Shown: in pieces, positions 16,233 through 24,207 of the stretch
Position numbering within the stretch: the first letter of the stretch is position 1
Layout of the letters: every line of letters starts with the position of its first letter
The notes under the pieces: generated by a model
What the model saw: only the letters and a program-made list of their open reading frames with translations
The model's database searches: none
Told to the model about the DNA's origin: nothing
From: CAYUIG01 sp964444685
GTDB lineage: Bacteria > Gemmatimonadota > Gemmatimonadetes > Longimicrobiales > RSA9
Direction: 5' to 3'
DNA length: 64,000 nt
Assembly: GCA_964444685.1 (NCBI GenBank)
Contig: CAYUIG010000003.1
Span: 55,386-119,385, forward strand
Made by a program: the position numbers and the translations under genes

Positions 16233-16978
16233 GCAGCCTCCTGCGCCAGATCGGGCCGTCCCTCGACGAAGCCGCGCACGACCGGATCCTCCGCTGCGCG
16301 CACCTCGTCCGGCGTGCCCTCGAAGCGGATCCGGCCGCGATACAGCATCGCGATCCTGTCGGCCACCGTGTACGCGCTCTTCATGTCGTGCGTCACCACG
16401 ACGCTCGTCACCCCCAGCTCGCCCGCGAGCTTGCGAATGAGCTGGTCGATGACCGCCGTGGTCACCGGATCCAGTCCCGACGTCGGCTCGTCGTACAGCA
16501 GATAGCGCGGCCGGGTCGCGATCGCGCGCGCGAGCCCCACGCGCTTGCGCTGCCCGCCCGAGAGCTGCGCCGGCAGACGCTCCTCGTATCCTTCCATTTC
16601 CACCCGTGCGAGCGACTCGCGCACGCGCTGCTCGATCTCGGCCGGTTCGATCCCGCGCACGCGTCGCAGTCCCATGGCCACGTTGTCGAATACGCTGAGC
16701 GAATCGAAGAGCGCAGCGAACTGAAAGACGTACCCCACGTTGCGACGCAGCTCGTAGAGCTCCTCGCGCCGCAGCCCGGCGATGTCACGGCCGTCCACGA
16801 GCACGACGCCCTCGTCCGGCTCGAGCAGCCGCACGATGTGTTTCAGGAGCACCGACTTCCCCGAGCCCGATCCGCCGATGATGGCCATGGTCTGGCCCTC
16901 CTCGACGACCAGATCGACGCCGTCGAGCACCACCTTCGCATCGAAGCGCTTGTGCACGCCGCGCAGCTCAATGCTCAA
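16229..16978 (-). CDS. mlaF: Phospholipid ABC transporter ATP-binding protein MlaF
   Basis: A 249-residue ATPase that powers the Mla lipid transporter. Walker A is GGSGSGKS (about residues 32-39), the Q-loop is YVFQFAALFDSL, the ABC signature LSGGQRKRVGLARA, Walker B YLLYDEPTSGLDP and the H-loop VVVTHDM. FQFAALFDSLSVFDNV is characteristic of MlaF. The start is taken as TTG 16978, giving (M)SIELRGVHKRF as in homologues; it lies 11 bases inside the end of mlaE. An ATG at 17002 in the same frame would add eight atypical residues. The stop overlaps the mlaD ATG by four bases. Confidence 0.93.
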   Translation of the reverse strand: MSIELRGVHKRFDAKVVLDGVDLVVEEGQTMAIIGGSGSGKSVLLKHIVRLLEPDEGVVLVDGRDIAGLRREELYELRRNVGYVFQFAALFDSLSVFDNVAMGLRRVRGIEPAEIEQRVRESLARVEMEGYEERLPAQLSGGQRKRVGLARAIATRPRYLLYDEPTSGLDPVTTAVIDQLIRKLAGELGVTSVVVTHDMKSAYTVADRIAMLYRGRIRFEGTPDEVRAAEDPVVRGFVEGRPDLAQEAA

Positions 16979-17756
16979 GCAGCACCACCGCCCAGAAGGC
17001 ATCGAGCAGGAGGATCATCATGCTGCCGCGCACGACCGCCTGCGTGGTCGCGCGCCCCACGGCCGCGGCTCCGCCGCTCGTCGCGAAGCCGAAGAACGAA
17101 CCGATCGACGTCACCGCCAGCCCGAACGATGCCGCCTTGATCAGCGAGTAGCGCACGTCGAACGGCTCGAAGAACAGTCGCAGGCCGCGCAAGAACTCCT
17201 GCGTCGACATGTCGAGCAGGTTGATCGCCGTGATCCAGCCCGCGACGATGCCCATGGCATCGGCGAACGCGACGATGAACGGGAACATGATGACGCCGGC
17301 GAGCACGCGCGGCACGACGAGATAGGCGAGCGGATCGTAGGCGAGCGTCTCGAGCGCATCGATCTGCTCGGTCACGCGCATGCTGCCCAGCTCGGCGGCA
17401 ATGTTGGCGCCGACGCGTCCGGCCAGGGCGAGGCCGGTGAGCACGGGGCCGAGCTCGAGAATCATCGTCTTGCCGACGAGCGTGCCCACGAAGTACAGCG
17501 GCACCGCACCGGTGAACGTGTACGACGCCTGGAGTGCGAGCACGATGCCGGTGAACGCGGCAATGAAGAGGGCGATGGGCAGGGATTCGACGCCGAGACG
17601 GGCGAGCTGGGCTGGAAGCACGGGGGCCCACGTGCGGACGTCGCGAATCGCGCCGATGCTGCCGGCGACGAAGCCGCCAAACCGGCCGAACATGGCGACC
17701 GTGTTCAGCGTACCCCGGCCCACGGCCGCGGCGGGCGCGGACCACCTATCGCTCAT
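16968..17756 (-). CDS. mlaE: Phospholipid ABC transporter permease MlaE
   Basis: A 262-residue inner-membrane permease of the MlaE/TGD1 family, with an amphipathic N-terminus and five to six hydrophobic helices. GIVLALQASYTF, ELGPVLTGLALAGRVGANIAAELGSM and TEQIDALETL are the conserved family blocks; the ALAGRVGANIAAELG region is the coupling contact with MlaF. It is 59 bases downstream of mqnA on the same strand. With MlaF and MlaD it forms the inner-membrane part of a lipid transport complex; the soluble carrier MlaC and lipoprotein MlaA are not in this window. Confidence 0.93.
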   Translation of the reverse strand: MSDRWSAPAAAVGRGTLNTVAMFGRFGGFVAGSIGAIRDVRTWAPVLPAQLARLGVESLPIALFIAAFTGIVLALQASYTFTGAVPLYFVGTLVGKTMILELGPVLTGLALAGRVGANIAAELGSMRVTEQIDALETLAYDPLAYLVVPRVLAGVIMFPFIVAFADAMGIVAGWITAINLLDMSTQEFLRGLRLFFEPFDVRYSLIKAASFGLAVTSIGSFFGFATSGGAAAVGRATTQAVVRGSMMILLLDAFWAVVLLEH

Positions 17757-17815
17757 GGGCCCAAGTCTATCCGCAGCTTCCTGCCGCTGTCCACCCCGCG
17801 GCCCGGCGCTTGCAC

Positions 17816-18652
17816 TCAGCCCGCCGCCGCGGAGGGGCGGGAATCGAGGAAGCGCAGCGGCGGCGCGGCCGGTGCTTCACCGAGCCGTGCGGCCATCTCG
17901 TAGAAGCGAACGAGTCCGCGCTTCTCGCGGTCGCCGAGCGTGTAGCGCAGCGACTGCCAGTAGGTCGCCAGCCGGCCGGCCGGCAGGTCGAACGTGGTTG
18001 CGTGTGTTTGCGCCAGCTCTGCGGCATGCGTGTGGAACCAGGCGCGCGAATCGAGCAGCCGCTCGTGGAGGCGGATGACTTCGGGGTCGGCGCCTGCGCG
18101 CGTCGTCTGCCACACGGCGAACACGAAGGGGAGACCCGTCCACTCGCGCCACGCCGCGCCGAGGTCGAGAACATGCCGGCCGTCGGGCACGGCACGCGCG
18201 AGCGCGATGTCGCCGATGCGCAGCGCAGCCGCTGCGCCGGCCGCCACCGGATCCGGGTCGCTGCCCTGGTCCCATGAACGGAGCACCGGTTCGATGCCGA
18301 GTCGCAGCTCGAGCAGCGCCCGCAACAGCACGACCGACGTGGCCGACGCCGTCGGCACCGCGACCTCGCGGCCGCCCAGCTCCGACGGGGCCACGGCGCT
18401 CTCGAGCAGAATGCTGCCGACTGCGCCGTCCGATGCGATCGCAAGGTCGGGCAGCAGCACATACTCGCCCGCGTGCCGTGCGTACTCGATGCTCGAGCAC
18501 GGCGCCACGTCGATCGTCCCGGCCGCGAGCCGGCGGTTCAGCTCGCTCGGCACACCCGTCACGATCTCCACGTCCGCCGGCGGCTCTTCCGCGAGCAGCC
18601 GCGCGTGCACGGGGAAACAGTTGCTGTAGACGATATGGCCGAGCCGGATCAT
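17816..18652 (-). CDS. mqnA: Chorismate dehydratase, menaquinone (futalosine) pathway
   Basis: A 278-residue enzyme with a periplasmic-binding-protein-like fold that dehydrates chorismate to 3-enolpyruvyl-benzoate, the first step of the futalosine route to menaquinone. The diagnostic N-terminus is MIRLGHIVYSNCFPVH, followed by GVPSELNRRLAAGTIDVAPCSSIEYA, both typical of MqnA. IALTxxS-like positions are replaced by VPTASATSVVLLRALLEL. Length fits (about 270-290). The ATG lies 18 bases inside the start of a divergent MCE gene on the plus strand. Other futalosine genes (mqnB, C, D) are not here. It heads the long minus-strand unit. Confidence 0.9.
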   Translation of the reverse strand: MIRLGHIVYSNCFPVHARLLAEEPPADVEIVTGVPSELNRRLAAGTIDVAPCSSIEYARHAGEYVLLPDLAIASDGAVGSILLESAVAPSELGGREVAVPTASATSVVLLRALLELRLGIEPVLRSWDQGSDPDPVAAGAAAALRIGDIALARAVPDGRHVLDLGAAWREWTGLPFVFAVWQTTRAGADPEVIRLHERLLDSRAWFHTHAAELAQTHATTFDLPAGRLATYWQSLRYTLGDREKRGLVRFYEMAARLGEAPAAPPLRFLDSRPSAAAG

Positions 18653-19621
18653 TCCGACCTGCAGCGCGCGGCGCCGCGCGCGACCTCGCGCGACGAACCG
18701 CGCCGTCGCGTGCTCCTGGGTTCCCTCATCATCCTCCTGCTCGTCGCACTCGCCGCGACGACATTCATGCTCGACCGCATCACATCCGCACTCGCGGGGC
18801 GCGAGCGCTTCGTCGCCGTGTTCACCGGCGACGTGCGTCTCGTCGACGGCTCGGCCGTGTGGCTCGGCGGCCGCGAAGTGGGTGTGGTCGAGGGCGTCGA
18901 CTTCCTCCCCGCCAGCGGCGACACGGTGCGCGTCGCCGTGACCATGGCCGTGCCCGACGACCTCGTGCCGCACATCCGGCGCGACAGCCACGTGCGCATC
19001 ACATCGGCCCGCATGATCGGCACGCCCGCCATCGACATCGTGCCGGGCTCGCCCGACGCCGGCCCGCTCGCGCCGGGCGACACACTGTACGCGCAGCGGA
19101 CCATCACCTCCGAGGAGCTGATGGCGTCCGTCGCGCTGCTGCGCAGCGAGTCTGCGCAACTCGTCGCGGACATGGCCGCGCTCGAGGAGCCGCTCGCACG
19201 CCGCGCCGCCGTGCTCGACGGCATCGTGCAGCGGTTCACACGCATGGGCACGGCATTCGATGCGCTCGCCGCCGCGTTCCAGAGCGGCCCGCTCTCGCGC
19301 GCCCTCGGCGATGAAGGACTGCCCGCTCTCCTCGAGCAACTCCAGGCGACGGTTGCCACCGTGTCACCCGCTCTCGAGCGCGCCGCCGGACGATTCACCG
19401 ACCCCGAGACGCGCGCAACGATGGATGCGCTGCGCACCCGCACCGCTGCACTGAATTCCGCGCTCGGCGTGCTGCGCGCAGAGATCGCGCGCACGGGCGG
19501 CGGCATGCTCGCGCGCATGCAGACCGACTCCGCACTCGCGAAGGCGATCCATGGCGTGCGCGCCCAGCTCGATTCGTTGATCGCGGAGGCGAAAGAGAAC
19601 CCGATGCGGTTCGTCTTCTGA
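18635..19621 (+). CDS. MCE/MlaD-family protein, second copy
   Basis: A 328-residue membrane-anchored MCE protein. A short basic N-terminus (RDEPRRRV) precedes one helix (LLGSLIILLLVALAATTFML). The MCE domain reads AVFTGDVRLVDGSAVWLGGREVGVVEGVDFLP. The remainder (about residues 150-328) is Ala/Leu-rich helix with heptad pattern, as in the operon MlaD. The chosen ATG 18635 overlaps the divergent mqnA start by 18 bases, so each gene's leader lies inside the other; a GTG near 18709 would avoid this but leave the helix without its basic flank. Probably a paralogous ring subunit or an alternative partner of the MlaEF complex. Confidence 0.82.
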   Translation: MAEPDHSDLQRAAPRATSRDEPRRRVLLGSLIILLLVALAATTFMLDRITSALAGRERFVAVFTGDVRLVDGSAVWLGGREVGVVEGVDFLPASGDTVRVAVTMAVPDDLVPHIRRDSHVRITSARMIGTPAIDIVPGSPDAGPLAPGDTLYAQRTITSEELMASVALLRSESAQLVADMAALEEPLARRAAVLDGIVQRFTRMGTAFDALAAAFQSGPLSRALGDEGLPALLEQLQATVATVSPALERAAGRFTDPETRATMDALRTRTAALNSALGVLRAEIARTGGGMLARMQTDSALAKAIHGVRAQLDSLIAEAKENPMRFVF

Positions 19622-19623
19622 GG

Positions 19624-20007
19624 TCAGGCGTCCTGCGAGGACGACCGCCGGCGGCCGCGCCGCTTCGGCGCCTCCAGCCGGTCGTCGATCGTGAACGACA
19701 GCATCTCCCCGTCCTGCTTCCCGGGCAGTGACGTCTCGATCACGATCCGCTTCACCACACCCTGCGGATCGTCGATCCCGACTTCGAAATCGAGCTTCGC
19801 CTCCTTCGACGTGATCCGCGTCCGCACGCGCGGCCCCGGCGACCCTTCCGGCCGACCCTCGTTGCGGAACAGCGTCTTCGTCGACTGCCGCCCGTTGTCC
19901 AGCGTCCGCGTCACCTTCACCTGGCGCAGCCAGTCCGGCTGGTAGCTGACTTCGTACTCGATGCCGCGCTGGTCCGTCCCGCGGCCCTCCCGGTTGTGAC
20001 GCGCCAT
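19624..20007 (-). CDS. Hypothetical protein, unknown
   Basis: A 127-residue, strongly charged soluble protein without signal or membrane segment. It alternates short strands (GIEYEVSYQPDWLRQVKVTR, KEAKLDFEVGIDD, VVKRIVIETSLPG, GEMLSFTIDD), suggesting a small beta-sandwich, and ends in a basic/serine tail (RRGRRRSSSQDA). No family was recognised. The ATG at 20007 is preceded by AGGCGAGGACGGA. It converges on the MCE gene with two bases between stops. Its upstream region runs into the heptamer hairpin element at 20086-20168. Confidence 0.7.
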   Translation of the reverse strand: MARHNREGRGTDQRGIEYEVSYQPDWLRQVKVTRTLDNGRQSTKTLFRNEGRPEGSPGPRVRTRITSKEAKLDFEVGIDDPQGVVKRIVIETSLPGKQDGEMLSFTIDDRLEAPKRRGRRRSSSQDA

Positions 20008-20085
20008 TCCGTCCTCGCCTGGAATCTTTTCGGCAGTATCCCGGCACTCGGGGTGCCTGTCAAGCACGAGTCTGGAGTCTTTAAC

Positions 20086-20168
20086 GAGTCTGGGGTCTGG
20101 GGTCTGGATTCTGGTTTACGACGGGCTGAGGATTCCGCAGATCAACCAGACCCCGGACCCCAGACTCC
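20086..20168. repeat. Heptamer inverted-repeat (hairpin) element, copy 1
   Basis: The left arm 20086-20107 is built from GTCTGGG-type heptamers and is the reverse complement of 20146-20168 with a single mismatch and one extra base. A third half-unit lies at 20068-20080. The central part contains TCTGGTTTACGAC (20110-20122), which is found again inside the similar element at 54164-54270. The element lies just upstream of the rho promoter, so it could act as a boundary or a terminator for the minus-strand gene's antisense traffic; that is speculation. Confidence 0.85.
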
Positions 20169-20180
20169 AGAAACGGACTC

Positions 20181-20210
20181 TTGACGCGCGTCGAGAGCCC
20201 CTGCTATCGT
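20181..20210 (+). promoter_or_regulatory. Probable sigma-70 promoter of rho
   Basis: TTGACG (20181-20186) and TATCGT (20205-20210) are separated by 18 bases and match the -35 and -10 consensus at five and four of six positions. Transcription would begin near 20217, giving a leader of about 150 bases. The leader can form hairpins CCTCC/GGAGG (20234-20249) and GGCGCG/CGCGCC (20248-20263), which share bases and so are mutually exclusive. Rho genes are often autoregulated through their leader, so attenuation here is plausible. Confidence 0.55.
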
Positions 20211-20364
20211 TCCACCGATCCACTACAATTGAACCTCCCTGTATGGAGGCGCGGACACGCGCCGAGCCGGTTCCCGTCGATCAACCCGAGCATCACGCAA
20301 CGAATCCCAGGGGCAACGGCCCGCCTTCCGCCAGTACTGCACGATCCTTCGGAGCGAACCTCCC

Positions 20365-21615
20365 GTGGACATCGCCGAACTCAAGAGCAAGTCGATCGCA
20401 GAGCTCCATGAAATGGCCGAGGAGCTCAACATCTCGAACTACTCCGGCCTCCGGAAACAGGACCTGATCTTCCGCATCGAGCAGAACCTGCTCGACAGCG
20501 ATGTCGTCCTGCGCGGCGAGGGTGTGCTCGAGATCCTGCCGGAAGGGTATGGCTTCCTGCGGTCGCAGGACTGGAACTACCTGTACGGCCCCGATGACAT
20601 CTACGTGAGCCCATCGCAGATCAAGCGCTTCGATCTGCGCACCGGCGACACGGTGATGGGGCAGGTCCGCCCGCCCAAAGAGGGCGAGCGCTACCTGGCG
20701 CTGCTCAAGGTCGAGCAGGTCAACGGCGACGATCCGGAGAAGGCGAAGCACCGCATCGCGTTCGACAACCTGCGGCCGCGCTATCCCGAGGAGCGGCTCC
20801 GGCTGGAGAACAAGACCGGCGACATCTCGATGCGTCTCATGGATCTCGTCGTGCCGATCGGAAAGGGGCAGCGCGGACTGATCGTCTCACCGCCCAAAGC
20901 AGGCAAGACGATCCTGATGCAGAAGGTCGCCAACTCGATCATCGAGAACCATCCCGAAGTCCACCTCATCGTGCTGCTCATCGACGAGCGCCCCGAAGAG
21001 GTGACCGACATGGAGGAGCACGTCCCCGCCGAGGTGATCTCCTCCACGTTCGACGAGCCGGCCGACCGCCACACGCAGGTCGCGGAGATGGTGATCGAGA
21101 AGGCGAAGCGGCTCGTCGAGCACGGCCGCGATGTCGTCATTCTGCTGGACTCGATCACCCGCCTCGCGCGCGCCTACAACGTCACCGTCCCGCACTCCGG
21201 CAAGATCCTCTCGGGTGGTGTCGACGCGAACGCACTGCACAAGCCGAAGCGCTTCTTCGGTGCGGCGCGCAACATCGAGGGCGGCGGCTCGCTCACGATC
21301 ATTGCTACGGCACTGATCGAGACCGGGTCCCGGATGGACGAAGTGATCTTCGAGGAGTTCAAGGGGACCGGCAACATGGAGGTCGTGCTCGACCGCCACA
21401 TCGCCGACAAGCGCATCTTCCCCGCCGTCGACATCAACCGCTCCGGCACACGCAAGGAAGAGCTGCTGATGGACGAGACGGAGCTGAACCGCGTCTACCT
21501 GCTGCGCAACTTCCTCGCCGACATGCCGCCGGCCGAAGCACTCGAGTTCCTGCTGGACCGCATGCGCCGCACGAAGACGAACAAGGAGTTCCTCGACAGC
21601 ATGGCGAAGGGTTAG
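20365..21615 (+). CDS. rho: Transcription termination factor Rho
   Basis: A 416-residue hexameric RNA-dependent ATPase and helicase that ends transcription. The N-terminal Rho-N helix bundle (LKSKSIAELHEMAEELNI, residues 5-22) leads to the cold-shock RNA-binding domain (EGVLEILPEGYGFLRS, about 50-66; YVSPSQIKRFDLRTGD). The ATPase core has Walker A PPKAGKT at 177-183, Walker B VVILLDSITRLARAYN, the Q-loop and the R-loop SGGVDANALHKPKRFFGAARN. Length is the E. coli size (419), without the long insert found in some high-GC bacteria. The start is GTG 20365. Its stop overlaps the convergent downstream gene by four bases. Confidence 0.97.
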   Translation: MDIAELKSKSIAELHEMAEELNISNYSGLRKQDLIFRIEQNLLDSDVVLRGEGVLEILPEGYGFLRSQDWNYLYGPDDIYVSPSQIKRFDLRTGDTVMGQVRPPKEGERYLALLKVEQVNGDDPEKAKHRIAFDNLRPRYPEERLRLENKTGDISMRLMDLVVPIGKGQRGLIVSPPKAGKTILMQKVANSIIENHPEVHLIVLLIDERPEEVTDMEEHVPAEVISSTFDEPADRHTQVAEMVIEKAKRLVEHGRDVVILLDSITRLARAYNVTVPHSGKILSGGVDANALHKPKRFFGAARNIEGGGSLTIIATALIETGSRMDEVIFEEFKGTGNMEVVLDRHIADKRIFPAVDINRSGTRKEELLMDETELNRVYLLRNFLADMPPAEALEFLLDRMRRTKTNKEFLDSMAKG

Positions 21616-22031
21616 AGCTCGAAGCGACCGCGCACCAGCAGATCGTACGTCGCTCGCTGCGCGGGCGACGGCTCCGCCGGCGACAGCGCCGCGAATGCCG
21701 TCTCCCTGTCGTCCGACGGCACGAACAGCACGAGATCCGCCTCGCCTGACCACGCCCGGGCGCGTCCCGTCGCATCCACCGACACGACCCGCCCCTCGGC
21801 CGTCAGCTCGCCTAGCTCACGCGCATACTCCACCCACGCCGCAAGCGGATCACCCTCCGCGAGCTGCGGCAGCGTTCGCTCCTCGTAGTACCGTACCGCA
21901 CGCTCGAACGCTTCCGGATGCGCTCCCTTGAGCCAGCGCAGCCGGTCCCGCAATTCCTTGCGCGGATCCGCCAGCCCATGATCCGTGACCGCCGTCATGA
22001 GCCGCGCCTCCGCCTGATCCTTGAGACTCAT
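21612..22031 (-). CDS. Hypothetical protein, unknown
   Basis: A 139-residue soluble protein. The N-terminal half is helical (LKDQAEARLMTAVTDHGLADPRKELRDRLRWLKG, then HPEAFERAVRYYEERTLPQL), and the C-terminal half has strands (GRVVSVDATGRARAW, ADLVLFVPSDD) and a final helix. No family recognised. The stop TAA overlaps the rho stop TAG (four-base convergent overlap, TTAG). Upstream is the 13-15-bp minisatellite that separates it from a divergent phosphoribosyltransferase gene. Composition is like its neighbours, so it looks native. Confidence 0.7.
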   Translation of the reverse strand: MSLKDQAEARLMTAVTDHGLADPRKELRDRLRWLKGAHPEAFERAVRYYEERTLPQLAEGDPLAAWVEYARELGELTAEGRVVSVDATGRARAWSGEADLVLFVPSDDRETAFAALSPAEPSPAQRATYDLLVRGRFEL

Positions 22032-22065
22032 GACCCCACGATGACGCTTCGACCCCGAAGTACAC

Positions 22066-22200
22066 AACCCGCAGTAGAAACCCGCAGCAACAAACCCGCA
22101 GCAAGTCGCCCGCCAGAAGTCGCCCGCCAGAAGTCGCCCGCCACAGGTCGCCCTCTAACAGGTCGCCCTTTAACAGGTCGCCCTCCAACATGTCGCCCGC
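22066..22200. repeat. Two-block 13-15-bp minisatellite, locus 2
   Basis: The left block has units ACCCGCAGYARAA/C (13 bases, three copies). The middle block repeats AGTCGCCCGCCAGA (14 bases, three copies). The right block repeats GGTCGCCCTYTAACA (15 bases, three copies). Order and strand match locus 1 (2649) and locus 3 (32451). It fills the divergent spacer between a hypothetical gene and a phosphoribosyltransferase, where any promoter for either gene would have to lie. Confidence 0.87.
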
Positions 22201-22256
22201 TTCCCTCCGGACCGGGCAGGGGCTACCTTGAGAACCCCTCGAACAGGAGGCTCCCC

Positions 22257-22802
22257 GTGCCCGTCCCGAAGACATTCGCGAAGCACGCCCGCGGCATGCC
22301 GGACTCGGAACTGTTCGAGATGAGCTGGGAGTTCTTCGGCGAGCTGTGCCGCGTGCTCGCGCTGAAAGTTGCGCAGGCCGGCTACATCCCGGAGATCGTC
22401 GTCGGCATCGCGAAGGCCGGCGTGATTCCCGGTGCAGTGGTCGCTTCCATCCTGCGCTGCGACTTCTATTCGCTCAAGATCAGCCGCGACCTCGGCGCGG
22501 AGCGCGTGCGTGCGCGGCCGAAGATCCTGTCCGCCGCGCCGCTCGAGGCAAAGGGGCGGCGCGTGCTGATCGTCGATGAAATCTGCACGTCCGGCGAGAC
22601 GCTGCGCATTGCACTCAACGCGATGCGCCAGGTCGGTCCCGCGGAGATGTACACGGCCACGAGCCTCGTGAAGCACGGCGGCTACCGCCCCGACTTCTAC
22701 GCGCTCGAGACCGAGGCCACCGTCGTCTTCCCATGGGACCGCCAGGTCGTCAACGAGGCCGGCGTGCTCGTCACCAACCCGCTGTACGAGGATCTGCTCT
22801 GA
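22257..22802 (+). CDS. Phosphoribosyltransferase family protein (purine type)
   Basis: A 181-residue enzyme with the type I phosphoribosyltransferase fold. The PRPP-binding loop is VLIVDEICTSGETLRIA (about residues 103-119), with the DE pair and the TSGET 5'-phosphate loop. IPEIVVGIAKAGVIPGAVVASIL supplies the pyrophosphate loop. LKISRDLG and WDRQVVNEAG are in the positions of purine salvage enzymes, so a hypoxanthine, guanine or xanthine phosphoribosyltransferase is the best guess. The GTG start has AGGAGG six bases upstream. A lipoprotein gene follows after eight bases. Confidence 0.82.
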   Translation: MPVPKTFAKHARGMPDSELFEMSWEFFGELCRVLALKVAQAGYIPEIVVGIAKAGVIPGAVVASILRCDFYSLKISRDLGAERVRARPKILSAAPLEAKGRRVLIVDEICTSGETLRIALNAMRQVGPAEMYTATSLVKHGGYRPDFYALETEATVVFPWDRQVVNEAGVLVTNPLYEDLL

Positions 22803-22810
22803 ACGCAGCC

Positions 22811-23497
22811 ATGTCTGGAATGCGACGTCTCCTCTTCGTGCCCGCCGCGATCCTTGCGTTCGCCGCGTGCGCCGGCGACGAGCCGCGCACGAGCGATGCC
22901 GGCGGACCGCCGCCACCGCCCTACAACGATTCGACAATGCCGCCGGCGGATGCTCCGCCGTCGTCCGAGGCGCGGCCCTCGACGCGCACCGACACGATGC
23001 TGCTCGAGGGCACACCCGAGCCGGTCGAGCTCACGCTCTTCGACTCGGGCGCGCGGCTCACGCCCGCGTTCTCGACCTATGTGCCTGCCGACATGGTGTT
23101 CGAGTGGCGGCGCGCACCGCAGGGTGAGGGCGTGGATTTCATGGCGAACTTCGGCGGCGTCCGCGAGCCGGATGCGCGCTTCGCGTACTTCGTCTATTCC
23201 GCCGACACGAACCGCGCGCAGGTGAACCAGTACGTCCTGGACTTCGTCGCGGGACGCAAGGCGCCCGACCAGCCGGCTCCCACCACGCGCTTCCCGTGGG
23301 CGCTGATGGAGATGCGCTACCGGTACGACCAGGACGGGCGCACGATCACCGGCACGATCGGCGTCGGCCAGCGCGACAACCGCTTCTTCCACATCCTCGT
23401 GCAGTATCCGGTGGAGTACGGCGACGGCATGGGGCCGCGCGTCGCCCAGCTCATCGAACACTGGCGCTGGGCCGACGGCACGCCCCTGCCCTTCTAG
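22811..23497 (+). CDS. Putative lipoprotein, unknown function
   Basis: A 228-residue secreted protein. The N-terminus MRRLLFVPAAILAFAAC is a signal with a cysteine at residue 20; the lipobox FAAC has an uncommon Phe at -3. A Pro/Ser/Thr-rich linker (residues 27-65) leads to a compact domain with aromatic residues (FSTYVPADMVFEWRR, ARFAYFVYSADTNRAQVNQYVLDF, FFHILVQYPVEYGDGM). No family recognised. The stop TAG overlaps the ogt stop by four bases (CTAG) on the opposite strand. Confidence 0.72.
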   Translation: MSGMRRLLFVPAAILAFAACAGDEPRTSDAGGPPPPPYNDSTMPPADAPPSSEARPSTRTDTMLLEGTPEPVELTLFDSGARLTPAFSTYVPADMVFEWRRAPQGEGVDFMANFGGVREPDARFAYFVYSADTNRAQVNQYVLDFVAGRKAPDQPAPTTRFPWALMEMRYRYDQDGRTITGTIGVGQRDNRFFHILVQYPVEYGDGMGPRVAQLIEHWRWADGTPLPF

Positions 23498-23988
23498 ACT
23501 GCGGCTTCGCTCTCCAGCAGCCGCCGCTTCCGCTCGACGCCCCAGCGGTATCCGCTCAATGCACCGTCCGAGCGGATGACGCGGTGGCAGGGCACGATCA
23601 CCGCGAGCGGATTCGCCGCGATCGCCTGGCCCACCGCACGCACGGATCCCGGCCGGCCGACGCGACGTGCGACCTCTGCGTAGCTCGTCGTGCGGCCCGG
23701 CGGGATCTCGCGCAGTGCGCGCCACACCGCCCGCTGGAACTCCGTACCCTCGAGGTCCAACTCCGCCTTCAACGGCCGCGCCGGCGCATCGATGCATGCG
23801 ACGACTTCCGCCGCGAGCGCGCTGTCGTCGTCACGCGTCAGCGTCGACCGCGGGCTCCGGCGCGCCAGATCGCCGATCAGCTCGTCATCATCATCCCCGA
23901 GCAGCACCGCACGAAGGCCGCGCTCGCTCCATGCGACCAGGGTCCGTCCCAGCCGCGAATCCCGGATCGTGTACCTCACCTCGCCCAT
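23494..23988 (-). CDS. ogt: Methylated-DNA--protein-cysteine S-methyltransferase
   Basis: A 164-residue suicide DNA-repair protein that removes methyl groups from O6-methylguanine. The active-site motif IVPCHRVI is at about residues 126-133, followed by GALSGYRWGVERKRRLLESE, the family C-terminus. FQRAVWRALREIPPGRTTSYAEVA is the helix-turn-helix DNA-binding segment. Length is typical of the Ogt/MGMT single-domain type without an Ada N-terminal domain. Transcribed toward, and overlapping by four bases, the lipoprotein gene. Confidence 0.93.
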   Translation of the reverse strand: MGEVRYTIRDSRLGRTLVAWSERGLRAVLLGDDDDELIGDLARRSPRSTLTRDDDSALAAEVVACIDAPARPLKAELDLEGTEFQRAVWRALREIPPGRTTSYAEVARRVGRPGSVRAVGQAIAANPLAVIVPCHRVIRSDGALSGYRWGVERKRRLLESEAAV

Positions 23989-24060
23989 CCATGCCTCCGT
24001 TGCCGTTTCCTCAAGATGGCGAATCGGGCGGCCCGCCGCTCGCCATTTTCGGACGTCCGG

Positions 24061-24090
24061 TTGAACGCCGAGATGACGCGGCGCTAGTAT
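24061..24090 (+). promoter_or_regulatory. Probable sigma-70 promoter of the ankyrin gene
   Basis: TTGAAC (24061-24066) and TAGTAT (24085-24090) with an 18-base spacer, each matching four or five of the six consensus positions. The start point would be near 24097, exactly where a nested hairpin structure begins, so the transcript would have a leader of about 127 bases. Confidence 0.5.
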
Positions 24091-24097
24091 GAACCGC

Positions 24098-24207
24098 GAG
24101 CGCAGACAGGGCGCTTCCGGTCCGCGGAAAGGACACAGTCCACCTGAGCTGAGACCGCAGGTACAACTCGACCTTCTTTCGGCCCGTCACGCGGACACCG
24201 GGCGCTC
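24098..24207 (+). promoter_or_regulatory. Structured 5' leader, candidate regulatory RNA
   Basis: Nested complementary segments can be read directly: an outer stem GAGCGC (24098-24103) with GCGCTC (24202-24207), an inner stem GTCCGCG (24120-24126) with CGCGGAC (24190-24196), and inside these two hairpins, GGAC-ACA-GTCC (24131-24141) and ACCTG/CAGGT (24142-24162). The outer stem closes eight bases before an AAAGGAGG ribosome site. The fold resembles a multi-branched leader, but it matches no riboswitch class that I recognise. Confidence 0.45.

Noticed and set aside
24142..24162. TPP riboswitch (CTGAGA motif in the ankyrin leader)
   Set aside because: Only CTGAGA is present; the second conserved block around GAACCTGAT and the downstream pairing are missing, and the gene is not a thiamin gene.
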